A stretch of 64,000 nucleotides of DNA from Bombyx mori (GCF_030269925.1 NC_085128.1:8186501-8250500); one strand, 5' to 3'. Counted from the first letter of the stretch, positions 13,001 to 42,689 are shown. The notes: generated by a model not told the origin, from the sequence alone. A program made the numbers and translations.

Positions 13001-16000
13001 GGGACATGCTACAAGAGTAAGTAAATTGTTCATTTCAAATGTTAAATAAACTTTATAGTGATCAACGCGCAACATCGGTCGATTGTAAAAATCTTAAGAC
13101 AGGATTTTATTTATAACTAGCTGACCCGGCAGACTTCGTAGTGCGTCAATCGATAAATAAAAGACTTAAACCTTTGTATAAAATAAACTTAAAACAAACA
13201 AAAGGAATCCATCCGACGGCGGACACATCAAAGGAAAAACAAAATTGTTATTTTTATTTAATTCCGAGCATTTTCATATTTATCTATCTTTTAAACCTTC
13301 TCTGGACTTCCACAAATCATTCAAGACCAAAATTAGCCAAATCGGTCTAGTCGTTCTCGAGTTTTAGCGAGACTAACGAACAGCAATTCATTTTTATTTA
13401 TATAGATAGAAAATAGATAAATAGATTTTCTTTTCCACGTTGAATCAGTGATAACCAACGCTTAACGATTCTTTGCTATTAATGCAACACTTAATTTATA
13501 TTTTCATTTGAGAAAAATAATGGTTTATTAGAAATTAAAGTTTCTCAGGCAATAGTCTGAATTCAGCTAGCTATGAATGGAAATCTAATTGAAAAGTACT
13601 TAAATTATTTCAGCCGGATCTTGTCTGCGCGTTCAGCTGACGAATTTTACAGCTGTATGGGTGGTGGTGCCGGTGCAGTTTGGGAAGCTGGAGACTCCCT
13701 TGTCGCTAGAGTCGTGGCATTTGGCTCTGCACCAGAACTACCCAGATTACGAAGCCTTCATCGCTACAGAGTTGCTCCGCCAGCACCACCGACAACAGCT
13801 CCCATATATTATCCACCCATACAATCTGCGGTATGATCACATGCTATATAATTTTAATAGTATTGCCTTAATTAGCTAAGTGATAATTCCAAAATAAGAA
13901 TATAGCTATTTAATATTTTTTACTACAAAACAAAAAATAATCCTAAAAATTGTAAATTATTCTTGAGATATGACATTTGATTGAGAGTAAATATTCAATT
14001 ATTGTGAATTTTAACTAATTTTATATTGCAGATGCAATCAATGACTAAAAGAGGATTACGATTATTTTATTCAGAGGATGAAGGTGATTCCAGTGATGAT
14101 GGAAACAAAATGGCACTAGCAACGGTAAAATAAATAAGTAATTTTATCGATGACTACATCGGTAGTATTTGGTGTTATTATTCGTTAATTTGTTATTATT
14201 AATTTTATTCAAGGTGATGCCAAGAAAAGAAGAACGCATAGGTGCAGGAGATAGACTGACTTTAGATATAGGTGCTTTGAAACGCCAGTACGCTCGCTTG
14301 CGTGAGCGACAAAGACAAGCTCATGTGATATTGGCTGCTGCGTGTGCCAGACATGCGGCAGGTAATTCCTGAATACCTTATACATATACGATCCTCAATT
14401 ACAATAAAATTTGAAAATTATTAAAAGTAAAATATTTTTTACAGTTGGAGTGCCCACTTCGCCGACTTCCCTGACAGTTAATAATCTTCTACTGGGAAAA
14501 AGTGCCATTGTTAGTTCACGAGGACGACGATTAGGAGCCCCGCCCGGAGCAATACCACCTTTACGGCAGTCAAAGATAGTTGAAAAAAGTCCAGAAGTTG
14601 GACCACGAGCTCGTTCGAATGAAACAATTAGTTGGAATGAAGAAAAGAGCCGTAAATCACTTAGCAGAAGGAATTCTGTTAAGTGGAAGGATATCAGAAA
14701 AGATAAATCATTTGAACGTAAGAGAAAAACGTCAATAGATTTAGACGAAATTGGAGGTGGGGTAATTGTGTCTGAAATTGAAGCTAATCAAATGATAGCA
14801 TCGATAAGATCAAGGAGTTCTAGTGAAACTTCCACTTATTCTTCAAACACTTCGAGTACCGATACAAGTCTTTGTGATGAAAATGAACGCGGTAGTGATT
14901 CTGAACCGGATATTTCAGATGACGGTAAAGAAAAAAGAAAAGAATCTTCCGGGATAAAGGGCACTCATTTGCATAAAGGGTACCCGATGGTTTTGAAAGA
15001 AACAAAAATTGCACCCTGCAATCCTTTGAAAGAAGAATCTGGGTTCAATAATGATAACAACAAACTCTACAATTGCAGTGAACAATCTATAAAATCTATA
15101 ACAGAATATCTTGACTCTGCTGCAGGGAAACCTCTTCGTACTTACATTGGCGGGTTTGAAACTAAACTAAAAGATAGCTTGAATATAGATAATGAATGTG
15201 ACGATTCTCTTAAAAGAAATGTTTTACCACAATCTTCTAGTCTAGTTTCAGATAAAAGTGACATTTTACAAAGAAACTGTTCCATGAATTCATCAGATTT
15301 AATGCCGCCTACAAATATTCCCAAAACTGCTAACAATTTTACTGACCTAAGTCCTATTGACTTGTCGCCTTATAATTACAATAAGTCACCATTTGACTAC
15401 GATTTTGCATCCAACTTTATACGTCCAGTAAATACGGAAGCTTCACCATCTATAAGACCCCCGGACATAATTGATTCTTTTACTATGTATCCTAACTTCG
15501 TACCTGATATAGATTTATCTGATAAGAATATATCGGATGTAGACAGTCCTCCAAAAAGCCCCGGTGCTGAAAGTATCATAGTGAGTGAAGATGAGCCACC
15601 CATACCATTAAAGATTGACAAATATTTTGAACACAGTCCAGAGTTTTTCGGTGCTCGAATCACTGACCCAAACAGCACAGAAATACCGAACAGACGAGCT
15701 ACAAGAAGACTTTCACGGCAACCTAAAAAACCTGATTCCTTAACATTACAAAGTAACCTAAATGATAGAAAATTTAAAGAGGAAACCGAAAGAGCTTCTT
15801 CGTTGCCTCAAAGTCATAGTTTTCAAAATAAATCTTGCGACCTAGTAGAAATCATACCTAAAGTACAAGTGCTTGAGTTGACTGATCAAACAAAATACGA
15901 TCAAAGTTCTAATTCTCCAAAAGAATATCTTTCAACAATCGGTAGGAAAAATAGTGAAAGAGCTTTACAAATTATTCAAGAAAATTCTAAAATTTTAAGT

Positions 16001-17146
16001 AGAATATTAACAAAACAAAACATTTCTGAAACTCCATATTTTAATCAAAGCCTCAGTCCTAATGTAAGCGAAGAAAAATCAGATAAACTCACAAGTTTGC
16101 AATGTTATAAAATACCAGAAAAAACTACTCTACTAAAAGAATCTACCTCAGACTCATTGATTGGATACCGGAAAAGGTATTCAAAAAATGATCATAACGA
16201 TAACGACTTTATGAGAATAAGACCGATATCCATTGATGATCCATTTTCTTTAGAATCTCGAAACGTAGCATTAGCAAAAACAGAAGACTTTAAAACAACA
16301 AAAAGTCCGAGTAGTGAATGCTTAGGTAATAAAACAGATTGTTATGGATGGGAAAATAAAGCTTTTTTAGGTAAATGTGAATTAAATAAAATCATAGAAA
16401 AGTCAGAAATTAACTCCATAAACAATCCTGGTCAGAAAGGAAACGAATTATCCAGTCAGAGTGACTATAAAAAAGAAATAAATTCTTCCACAACTCCAGT
16501 CTGGATGAAGCGATCTTTTTCGCGTGAATCGAAAACTTCGGTGACGTTGCCATCAACGGAAACGAGAGATACTTCCTATGACCGTAAATTTGGTTCGGAT
16601 GAATATAGTTATCCACTGTCCAAAAAATATAATGACTTTGTTATTTCTAGGGCTAGTGATATATGTAGTGAAACGGTCAACGAAGGACCAAAAATCTGTG
16701 AAAAAATATCTAAGACTGAAAACAGCCAAGTTAGTGATTTTGCTCATGTTGTGACTTCTTCTATTAGTTTCACTTATGAACCTTCCTTAGACGACGATTC
16801 TGGTGGGGCAAAAAGTAATTCGAGTGACACTTTGTGTCAAATTACTTCACTTGATCAAGTTTCTACTCCAATCTCACCTAAAATATTCCCAAAGGATACC
16901 TCATCTATGCCAAGAGAACAGTGCGAGCGGGTAGATAAAACCAAAGCAGACTCTGACGATACGTGTAGTGCAATAACTTCTCTTATAGAAACAGACACAC
17001 TATCTTCTCTTTCATACCCTCAGAGTCCGTCAACAGGTTCTTACCACCCATTCCCTGCACGTCCAGTCATGCGTATGCCTAAAGAAATTGGAGTGAAACT
17101 TGGAATGTATCCAAAAGATGTCATTAGTTCTCCACCAAAACAATGA
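4011..17146 (+). CDS. TBC1D30: TBC1 domain family member 30-like Rab GTPase-activating protein
   Basis: Fourteen exons with GT-AG borders and continuous phase: 4011-4193, 4595-4692, 5615-5700, 7239-7391, 10089-10231, 10845-10970, 11288-11379, 12160-12253, 12326-12482, 12845-13016, 13614-13830, 14032-14124, 14214-14361, 14445-17146. They sum to 4,464 bp (1,487 aa). Residues about 125-175 form a basic, coiled-coil-like segment like the one before the TBC domain in vertebrate TBC1D30. The TBC domain spans about 205-440 and has both catalytic fingers: IxxDxxR (I261, D264, R267, across exons 6/7) and YCQG (Q303). A later LDIGALKRQYARLRERQ motif matches the family. The last exon encodes about 900 residues, Ser-rich and probably disordered, longer than I recall for vertebrate proteins. 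By family it should act as a RabGAP (Rab8-type substrates are reported for TBC1D30). The start is the first in-frame ATG with a good context; an upstream exon is possible. Confidence 0.92.
4860..5196 (+). repeat. Old, diverged Bm1 SINE
   Basis: In TBC1D30 intron 2. It can be followed from the post-head segment (taccaatttttctgatgaaatacgtactta) through the clinic of the Bm1 body (tatttctgccacgaagcagta) to the end (gttcatccatctatggg), with many substitutions. It is clearly older than the copies at 19765 or 62127. Confidence 0.7.
5993..6236 (-). mobile_element. Bm1 SINE, 5'-truncated, antisense
   Basis: Starts in the T-rich tail with attgcttagatgggtggacg and runs to gtcctactaccagta. It lies in TBC1D30 intron 3 and lacks the tRNA-like head. 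Confidence 0.9.
6722..6955 (+). repeat. Dispersed repeat family B (gcgacccgccctcgcttcgc)
   Basis: In TBC1D30 intron 3. Nearly identical to 10412-10619: same head, A-run, then aatgtcggcttctaatgg, a (caaa)n stretch, and a tail made of tataatattagtatagata. Related heads or tails occur at 13116, 27981, 47736, 51626 and 54950. The constant ends and AT-rich tail suggest the 3' end of a LINE/SINE family common in Lepidoptera; the class is not settled from sequence. Confidence 0.7.
7982..8096 (+). repeat. Retroelement 3' tail, family A
   Basis: Short copy ending in an A-run, in TBC1D30 intron 4. It matches the 3' part of 1383-1690. Confidence 0.65.
8126..8406. mobile_element. MITE-like element with terminal inverted repeats
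   Basis: The left end gaagtgaaacttctttat (8126 onward) is inverted at the right end (ataaagaagtttcacttc, to 8406). About 280 bp, no coding capacity. It contains a perfect 60-bp tandem duplication (next entry). The target duplication is unclear, so the superfamily is open. Confidence 0.7.
8198..8318. repeat. Perfect 60-bp tandem duplication
   Basis: The unit beginning gttaaattagataaagttta recurs with an exact 60-bp period (8201 and 8261) and ends before cagatggcgcg. It lies inside the MITE-like element. No substitutions separate the two units, so the duplication is recent. Confidence 0.9.
9362..9536 (+). other. Possible cassette exon in TBC1D30 intron 4
   Basis: A 175-bp open stretch with a good acceptor (tgcag) and donor (cag|gtatgt). 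It would be read AVHNACSPKSCTVNIVN... in the phase left by exon 4. If included, exon 5 is read in another phase and hits a stop after about 8 codons. It would therefore give a short N-terminal product or an NMD target. It has no family match that I recognise, and the main product does not need it. Confidence 0.25.
9588..9745 (-). repeat. Heavily diverged Bm1-like fragment
   Basis: Phrases such as ctggtattaagttatcgga followed by acaacattaatgccaccgcc align with the Bm1 antisense body. Old copy, in TBC1D30 intron 4. Confidence 0.45.
10412..10619 (+). repeat. Dispersed repeat family B, second near-identical copy
   Basis: Matches 6722-6955 over nearly its whole length, in TBC1D30 intron 5. The A-run and (caaa) lengths differ. 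Confidence 0.7.
11703..11948 (-). mobile_element. Bm1 SINE, 5'-truncated, antisense
   Basis: T-run, attgcttagatgggtagacg, body, then gtcctgccaccagta. In TBC1D30 intron 7. Confidence 0.9.
13116..13408 (+). repeat. Retroelement tail related to family B
   Basis: Head ctagctgacccggcagactt, internal aaatcggtctagtcgttctc, end tatttatatagatag. In TBC1D30 intron 10. Same architecture as the other family B copies but strongly diverged. Confidence 0.5.
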
Positions 17147-17872
17147 GACTTAAGTTTTTGAGCTGTTTTATTAATAACCTCTTACAAGCACCCTCAAATT
17201 CTTCAAACTTCCTTAGTCTTTTTTTTTATTCGATCGTTTAATAACTTTCAAAATATTTTTATCACTAATTTTTTTTGCAAAGTTCGGTTCTTCGAACGAA
17301 ACACATTTTATTTACGTCAAGTTAAATGACGTGATATTTGCTAACAGTATTGAAATCATAAATGTACTATTAAAACCAAACATGATGTCAAACATAAAAT
17401 TCAAATAAATCACAGCACTGGTAAAGTGAAGGATTATTGATTTGTTAGAATATAGTATAATATTTTTCATAATTCAACTAAAATTATTAAATAAATGTGA
17501 ACATGTTGCCTTGAAACCAATTTAAGTGAAGAATTGTGAAAATATCCATACAATATGGAATTGTAAATCAATAAATTTAGATGTAGACTATATTATATAT
17601 AGACGGTACAATATTGTTTATTATGTACTTAAACTGTTAAAGATAAAATAAACGTAATAATGATTTTAAAACTCGACACGGCAAAATGACGATTGCTTTA
17701 TTTATTACATTTCATTTATAATACAAAATACAATAACTTTAATTAAATAAAAATACGATGCGATCGCTATAAATGTATATTTTATTATTAAAAATCCCAT
17801 GTTCTTCTTTTAGATAATGTGTATTGAAATCTCTATAAACACCTATCTATCATAGTCAACATTCCTTAAAAG
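17147..17872. other. Convergent 3' intergenic region (TBC1D30 / GLDC)
   Basis: 726 bp separates two convergent stop codons. Several aataaa signals follow the plus-strand gene (near 17405, 17490, 17570 and 17648). tttatt on the plus strand (near 17698-17708 and 17778) could serve the minus-strand gene. The 3' UTRs probably approach or overlap each other. Confidence 0.6.
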
Positions 17873-35763
<17,891 letters not shown>

Positions 35764-36140
35764 TATTAATAACAAATGACATAAATTGTACACAACATGT
35801 AGCGCTCACAAAAGCGTCTGAAGTAATGATAGAAAGGTCATCGTATTTACTTCAAGTTCATATGATAACAGAGAAACAAATAATTGCGGAGTGATCGTTA
35901 ATAATGACCTATTATCTCATGTCTACAACAGAGGATCCGTATAACAAAAAAAAATGATTTAATTACATATTTTATTAAATGTCATTGATCACTTGATTGT
36001 TAAATAGTGGTAATTGTACTTTATTTTTATTGAAAATTCACTAGAAAATTTAGTCACGGGCGTAATGTTTTAAGGTCGAGCTGATGAAAGCGTATGTTCT
36101 GCTTAATAAATAATCCATGAGACTATTTTCGTGGAAGATC
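35764..36140 (-). other. GLDC 5' flank
   Basis: AT-rich DNA upstream of the GLDC start codon. No repeat and no certain core promoter motif can be read by eye. Confidence 0.4.
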
Positions 36141-36141
36141 C

Positions 36142-36250
36142 TTTTTTTATGATTGAAGGATTACTGGTAGCCCGGTGAGGTGGCCTATCCTGTTTCACCA
36201 GGACAGGTGGGCGAGCACGGGTTGAGTCAAGAGGGGTGGGATTTGGGAGA
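36142..36250 (-). mobile_element. Short LINE 3' end
   Basis: tttttttatgattgaaggat, then caccaggacaggtgggcgag and gaggggtgggatttg: the last about 105 bp of the 24001-type LINE, antisense. Intergenic, about 380 bp upstream of GLDC. Confidence 0.8.
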
Positions 36251-37540
36251 TCCTCTGCGCGTAACATACACGAAGCGAACATAATTTTTTATGACTTCCG
36301 TTTTCTCAAGATCTCAGCTTTAAAACTTGGAAATAAGTAGATATTCATGTGAATGACGAGACAACGCACTTCTAGAGGTCTATAATTGTTTCTCGCGGTA
36401 AAGGTATACGGGACGCCATTGGTAATTTTTTTCATATCTTTTAGGCCACGAAGACTTGATGCTGCGTTTCAAGCTAGTTTCAAGTGAACAAAGTTTTTGT
36501 TTCATCCGAACAAAGCGCGAGTCGCGCCTGCTGAACGTCGTTAGTTCGTTAGATCGGCCTCCAAGCAGTGAAATAATATTTATACTTTAAAAATCAAAAA
36601 CAAAACACAACCTATCATAACAAGATGGTATATAGACGTAAACAGATGATGACACATACGTAACACGCAAACAAAATAATAACATTCGAATTGAGAACTT
36701 CCCTATTTTTTCAATCTAGTTGGCGATACCTACATGCTAATTTAATTTTTACAGACGTTTTAACTATTTTTAGACATGTCCTAGGATATTTTTATTATGC
36801 CATTATTAAAATACAAACACTATGGTCACGTCAACTCGCCCTAACCTGCCTGGGTCCAGTTCTATGCCATCCTAGACTCGGACGCGAGACGGGGGTTTTA
36901 AACGGTTTAACTTCGACCTGCCCTGCCTACCCACTCCAATACATAAGCAGAAGTTTGGCGATTTCCTCCTGACCCAAAAAAAAGTATAGTATTTTAAAAG
37001 TGTTTTGCCCAGACTTTTCCGAAACACGTCCTAATGCTAGTGTTGTATATACAGTGTGTCCGGTTATAGACTAGCGATATTCTAGATACTCATAAAACAA
37101 CTATTTTAATACAAAAATACAGCATAAACAGCAACCCACCTCCACGCTAAATTGCAGCTATTTTGATTTTTTTATGAAATTTCTCTATGTGTCTACAAAA
37201 AACATATCAGTAAAAGATTGGGTTTCACTGCGATAACAAACATACGTCTGAAGCTAATAAAAGCGTATTAAAAATAGACTTATTCGACGAGTAATAATAC
37301 CTACTGTCTGTCATTTACATTATATAAGAATGTGTTTACTATCTACAAATTTTTGAAAAAAATATAACTTTAAAAAAAAAGTAAAAAAAAATACGTAAAT
37401 TAACAAATTATTGCAAATTACTCCAAAATCACTACCCATAACCCACTAGATCGATAGCTTTTGAGCTAAGCTACATTACAACATTAAATTTACAACTGTA
37501 TATCTATTACTTTGAGAGTTATTGTCATTTAATAATAGCG
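36251..37540. other. Intergenic DNA without a recognisable feature
   Basis: A 93-codon open stretch at 36691-36972 has no family signature. The remainder is AT-rich with poly(A/T) runs near 37340-37400. Confidence 0.5.
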
Positions 37541-37543
37541 TAT

Positions 37544-37922
37544 GCGCAAACGCGTCGTCGTGGCCTAAAGGATAAGACGTCCGGTGCATTCGTATCTAGC
37601 GATGCTCCGGTATTCGAATCCCACCGGCAGGCACCTATTTTTCTAATGAAAAAAAGAGGTCCTACCACCAGTGTGACCTCTTGTGAGTCCGCACGGGTAG
37701 GTACCACCAACCAGTGTGACCTCTTGTGAGTCCGCACGGGTAGGTACCACCACCCTGCCTATTTCTGCCGTGAAGTAGTATTGCGTTTGGGCTTGAAGTA
37801 CCTTAGTGGGTACCTTAGAACGTATATCTCAAGATAGGTGGCGGCCATTGTAGATGTCTATGGGCTCCGGTAACCACTTAACATCAGGAGAGCTGATCCA
37901 CCCACCTAACCAATAAAAAATA
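37544..37922 (+). mobile_element. Bm1 SINE with internal rearrangement
   Basis: The head is present (gtcgtcgtggcctaaaggat to ggtattcgaatcccaccgg). After ttctaatgaaaaaaagaggt an inverted snippet (cctaccaccag) appears. A segment of about 47 bp (tgacctcttgtgagtccgca, cgggtaggtaccacca) is then tandemly repeated before the normal body resumes. Confidence 0.85.
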
Positions 37923-38098
37923 TAAAAAATAACTAAAGACTTTAATTTTTTTTCGTAATACAAACATCACAGTTAGTAATGTTACAGGAACGAAAGTGGA
38001 AAACTTGATATATACCTACCTGTCTCAAAAGTAAAGAAATGTGATTGATCCTCCTCATAAAATTTAAGTGTATTGTCTATGGCCCTCACTGCAAAATA

Positions 38099-39628
38099 CC
38101 GGTAAAATGGGGCGATTAGGGACAAATTCCAACTTTATGACCAATTTTAAGGTAGATGTTGATGTATATAATGCTATATCAGGATCGAAATGATTGAGTC
38201 TTGAGGGCATCTTTGTTGTCCAATTTAAAACTATGCAACTAGCATTCCAGTTTAAGCAAAAAAAGCAAAAATAGGTGTAATCCCTATTTACCCGAAAATT
38301 GCGGTTAATTGGGACGAAATGAGAAATTTGCTAGGGCTGCCACTACTTGGTTTTAATTTATTTATTTATTTAGTTGCACCAACAAAGTGATCATCAACTT
38401 GATTACATTTATTTACTTATGATTAATTTATATTTACTTGGGAAATGATCCGCGACAGATTTGTCCTGTAAGTTGTGATACAATTAAAAAAAATCTATTT
38501 CATCACTTAAAATTAGTTCAGCGTAATCGAACAACTCCGAATGAACATTGACGGAGACCATGCTACCGTGGACATTATTGTAGTCCCAAAGGAGAGTAAG
38601 CTTTCTTATAAACGGTTTATATTTTTTCGTTCTTGGTAAGTACTTAGGGGCTGATATTTTTATCTGGGTTAAGAGATTAGGTGTGTTGGTTATTCCATGG
38701 ATTAATCAGATGAATACCCCCACTCTGAACAAATATTAAATATTTTACTACGTATTACTTAGACATTTTTGTCCACCTTGACATTTCATTGTTCTTGTTA
38801 GATGTCTGTGCAAAATCGACTTACTTATATTAAATTGCTTAGCTATTTCAACTAAAGACTTATTCCCAATTTCAAAGGCTTCTATTGCTGTTTTTAATAT
38901 TAAGGGATCATATCTCTTTTAAGGCTTTGCACTCTTTAATACGTACACGCGAGGCATTATCTAAAAATAGAAAACAGTACGTAACTGATAATATAAGTAT
39001 TTACCAAACAATAAAATAACACATTGATAATTTTGAATAAAAGTTCTAGACAAAAACATCATGAATAAACAAGATTTTTACCAACAAATTTAAAAAATAT
39101 TGTTATAACTACATAGACAACCCTACAAACCTGTACCTATTTATACTCAGCTCGCTTCCATTTCACGTATTCTCATCCCAATTGACCCCTTTTTCGTTGT
39201 TATTTGTACCTAAGACGTCCCCAATATCCCCAAAAACAACAGATTTTTACATGTATTTTTATTTTATCAAATACATTAAAACCAATAACAACTGAGACTT
39301 ACCTTTAATATATATGATGGCTCAAACACTAAATAACGTGTATAAATCACAGTCGTCTTCTATTAATATCAAATAAATAAAAGAGAGCAAAGTTTCTAGC
39401 ACCAAAATAATGACCACCACAGGAAGTTAATTTGAAACGCGATTTTTTATAAGTTAGCAGCTATTATCATGCATATTCAGAGTTGTTTTGTGAACTTTCA
39501 ACATTCTACTATTAAACTAGAAAAAATGGAAGATTTTGCAACGATTATAAAACTAATATTGAGCGTCGAAAGATTTTCCCGGTTTTTTCCCGATTCGCCT
39601 CTCAATCCCTAATCGCCCCATTTTACGG
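38099..39628 (-). mobile_element. Defective pogo-like transposon (Tc1/mariner superfamily)
   Basis: The left end ccggtaaaatggggcgatta (38099 onward) is inverted at the right end (taatcgccccattttacgg, to 39628), with one base missing. TA duplications lie at 38097-38098 and 39629-39630. About 1.53 kb. The coding remnant at 38758-38957 fits pogo. Confidence 0.82.
38758..38957 (-). pseudogene. Pogo-type transposase N-terminal DNA-binding remnant
   Basis: Reads MPRVYVLKSAKP, an in-frame stop, then KRYDPLILKTAIEAFEIGNK and FNISKSILHRHL. This is the PR..KRYDP...A..FNI.KSTL.RHL pattern of pogo/psq-type domains. The stop and the absence of a DDE domain make it inactive. Confidence 0.8.
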
Positions 39629-39724
39629 TAGTTGTTTTCTTGTTCCGATTCTTCCCCCGTCATAGACTAACAGATGTTCTTCAGATCACAGAGTATTTTA
39701 AATGATAAATTATTATGTAGGCAC

Positions 39725-40723
39725 TAGACATGCGCAAAACATCACTTCCCAATGTAATGTGATATGACATCACTTTTACAGACAGGTGATATTACTCGAA
39801 AACATTACACATCACTCATAACATTACTCGGTGCGTTCAATAGATACTGTGACGACGAATACATTGTATCTATACACCCGAATCATTACTTAAGTGATGT
39901 GTTGATACACATCACTTAGGTAATGATTCGGGTATGTCATTACAGTAGTGTATTACAATACAAAGTATGAACTTTGTATTGTAATACACTGTTATATTAC
40001 TTGACAGAGATTGACTTACTTAATAATATAATAATTTTATTTTTTACTTAATATAATTTATTGTGGGATGAACGGATTTCATATGGCGACTTAGACTGCA
40101 AATTGAGCTCGACAATAATGTTAATTAATATATTATACGAGAGCAGTAGATGCATTGTTTCGGCGCGATATCTTCAAAGTGCATCCAAGGAGGACTGTAC
40201 TTTCATTTAGACGCCGTTATTTCTTTCACTTATTAAACACGCATTAAAACAAATAATAAAACTATCTTCAAACAAGTGCTTAAGTAATTCAAATCAAACA
40301 CAAAAATTAATATGAAATATTACTAAACAATTACGAGCGACTAGCGATTTTACAAAAGTTGCGAATAAAAAATTAAGTAACTACTTGCGGGGAACTACCG
40401 GCTGGCCGCATGAAAAATATAAACACAAATACCTATATTAAAATTCAGACGTACCATAGGTATAAAAATGTACCTAGCGGCCAGGGCATACGGTTCAAAA
40501 TCACTAGGAATAATTCCGTGTCTCTTGCTCATTTATTTTGCGTCGATCGGTCTGTCTCGCTCGCTCGGTTCCGTTCGTGTATTAAGGAACATTACACGAC
40601 AAAGAAAGAAACATGTTGGGTGATAGTGTGATGTTTGTTTCCTTCGCGTAATGTGTGATGTTGCATTACATCGTAGGGTAATATTACCCGAGTAATATCA
40701 CTCGCATTACTTACACATGTCTA
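39725..40723. mobile_element. Non-autonomous hAT-like element with two cruciforms
   Basis: Ends tagacatg / catgtcta, flanked by perfect 8-bp direct repeats gtaggcac (39717-39724 and 40724-40731); 8 bp is the hAT hallmark. Subterminal copies of short motifs such as gtaatgtgat and acatcac occur on both sides. Two long inverted repeats lie inside: 39876-39933 (27-bp arms, one mismatch) and 39947-39990 (20-bp arms, perfect). I see no transposase domain. It ends 250 bp before the FADD start codon. Confidence 0.85.
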
Positions 40724-40731
40724 GTAGGCAC

Positions 40732-40973
40732 CTAGGTATTTAACATAAATATTGTATATTATTAATCAACGAGACAATATTATTATTTAATTCAAGTGTA
40801 TTAATGTCTATGCGCATTTGTAAACTTAAAAAAATCGAGTTTCAATTAACTCCCAAAATATCAAAAACACTAATAAAATGTAAACAAAAAAAACGTACAC
40901 ATATTATGTAGATTACTTATTTATATAAATTAGTTCCTCGTTAAAAATACAAATAAATAAATTTTTCATCAAA
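40732..40973 (+). promoter_or_regulatory. Short FADD upstream region
   Basis: Only about 240 bp of AT-rich DNA separates the hAT-like element from the FADD ATG. The core promoter must lie here or within the element. No confident TATA or initiator is visible by eye, so this is an inference from spacing. Confidence 0.35.
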
Positions 40974-42689
40974 ATGACTAAGTCAGAATATTCACTACTA
41001 AAAGATGAGATAATTTTACGTGCAAGTGGAACTCCAAGACACGGTGAGATTTTGAGGTCTGTAAAAGAAATATATAAACAAAGTATTAACTCTAAAAGAA
41101 GATATGAACAAATTGAAACGATTGCGCAGCTGTTGAAAGTGTTGGAAATACGAGATGTATTGTCTGAAAATAGCATTGAGCCACTGAAAGAAGTCGCACG
41201 AAGACTACAAGATAATAATGAATTACTGCGTAAAATTACAGATTATGAGTTAATTTCTGTATCAAAGAAGGACCTAAATAACACAGGTAATGTTTGATCA
41301 ATTTATTTGTGATAAAAACTATGTACAAAATTAATGTTGATGTAGATGTTGACTAATGAGATGTAGAGCCAAATCATATTATTAATAATTTCCTAAACTT
41401 CATATCATCTTAGTCAATTAACAAGTTCTCAATGTAAAGTATAACTTCAGTGTTTGAGTAACTTCAATGATAATGTAATAATAGGGCAAACTATTTAATA
41501 TAAATACCATAATTTAATAGGCTCTGTACACTAAGTCTACATTGCTAGGCTGAGTATTCGTGTTGAATTGGTGACATCCCAAGATTGAGTAGAAAGGGGG
41601 AAACAGATTTGTCTGCTCCCAACATCCTACTAGGCTTAGAGTAGTCATGCTCATGTAGTTTACCACAGTTCCAAAATATTATGATTTCACTGAAATAAGA
41701 ACCTGTTATTTAGTATTTATAATGTAAATTTAGATATTTAAAACTATTTAATACTATAAAGATTGGCACTGATGTTTTGGTAAAATAATAAATGAAGGAT
41801 AATTATTAGTACTGTCATTTTAAACGATTAACACAATACAATATTTCTTTTGAATTCTTTATTTTTTCTAAATTTTAATTTAATTCTTAATTGCATCTAC
41901 TTTGATTATTGCAATCTTATTTACACAAATAGAAAAAAAATAATATATACGTTAAATTCTGAAACAAATGTCAATGCGATCTCTAGAGACCATTACTTTA
42001 GTCAGTGCCAATTAGCACCTTGGCCAGCCAAAAATAAGTCCTGTAAGTTTGCCGTACAGATTTGAATTTACAAGTTTCAGACATAGATAGTTAAAGTAGT
42101 TATGCTTAAAAAACTTTCATTTTAAAAATAAAGTGGTGTATAAATAGGCATTTATATTTGCTCCAAATTGATTGAATCATTTTATCTGTGCTTTTATCAT
42201 CTCAAAAAAAATATCTATAATATGATTATTTATATGATTTATAATTTTTTATTGCATAATTTAAAGTTTATAGTCAACTTTTAAAAAAAAGTAATTATTG
42301 TACATAGAAATATTTCAACCTATAATTCTTTTTTAGTATCATCATTTACTGCAACGCATGATGAAAAAATTGAAAGTGTTATAAAGTTGAATCCATTTGG
42401 TGGCAATTTAAGTCCAAGAAAAAAAGAAAGACTATTTGAAACTATAATAGAAGAAACAGGTACAAACTGGCGGGCTTTAGCTAGAAAATTAAAAATTCGA
42501 GAATGTGTAATTATCAAGATTGATGCTGAAGAAACTACACTAGCAGATAAAGTAAAAAAAATACTGGAGATATATGAGCAACGAGCAGATCCACAAAGGT
42601 GGTTTTTTGTTCTTTGTGATGCTTTGGAAGAATCATACAGGCGCGATATAGCAGATTCATTAAGAAATATTATAGTAATGAATATTTAA
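40974..42689 (+). CDS. FADD: FADD-like adaptor (death-effector and death domains)
   Basis: Two exons, 40974-41286 and 42337-42689, joined in phase 1 (ACA G|TA) with a consensus donor (cag|gtaatg) and acceptor (tttttag); 666 bp, 221 aa. Residues about 5-85 (EYSLLKDEIILRASG ... IAQLLKVLEIRDVL ... PLKEVARRL) fit a six-helix death-effector fold. Residues about 125-215 (LFETIIEETGTNWRALARKL ... RWFFVLCDALEESYRRDIAD) fit a death domain with the conserved NWR..A..L and W motifs. The order DED then DD is that of FADD. In insects FADD links Imd to the caspase Dredd, leading to Relish cleavage. The start ATG is the first in frame and sits in an A-rich context. It is a single-copy gene between transposon-rich DNA and PFAS, with nothing broken. 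Confidence 0.9.

Noticed and set aside
36691..36972. 93-codon frame as a gene between GLDC and FADD
   Set aside because: No recognisable family, AT-rich composition, no supporting splice or start context.
40410..40631. 73-codon frame inside the hAT-like element as a transposase
   Set aside because: No hAT dimerisation or zinc-finger motif; composition like the surrounding non-coding DNA.
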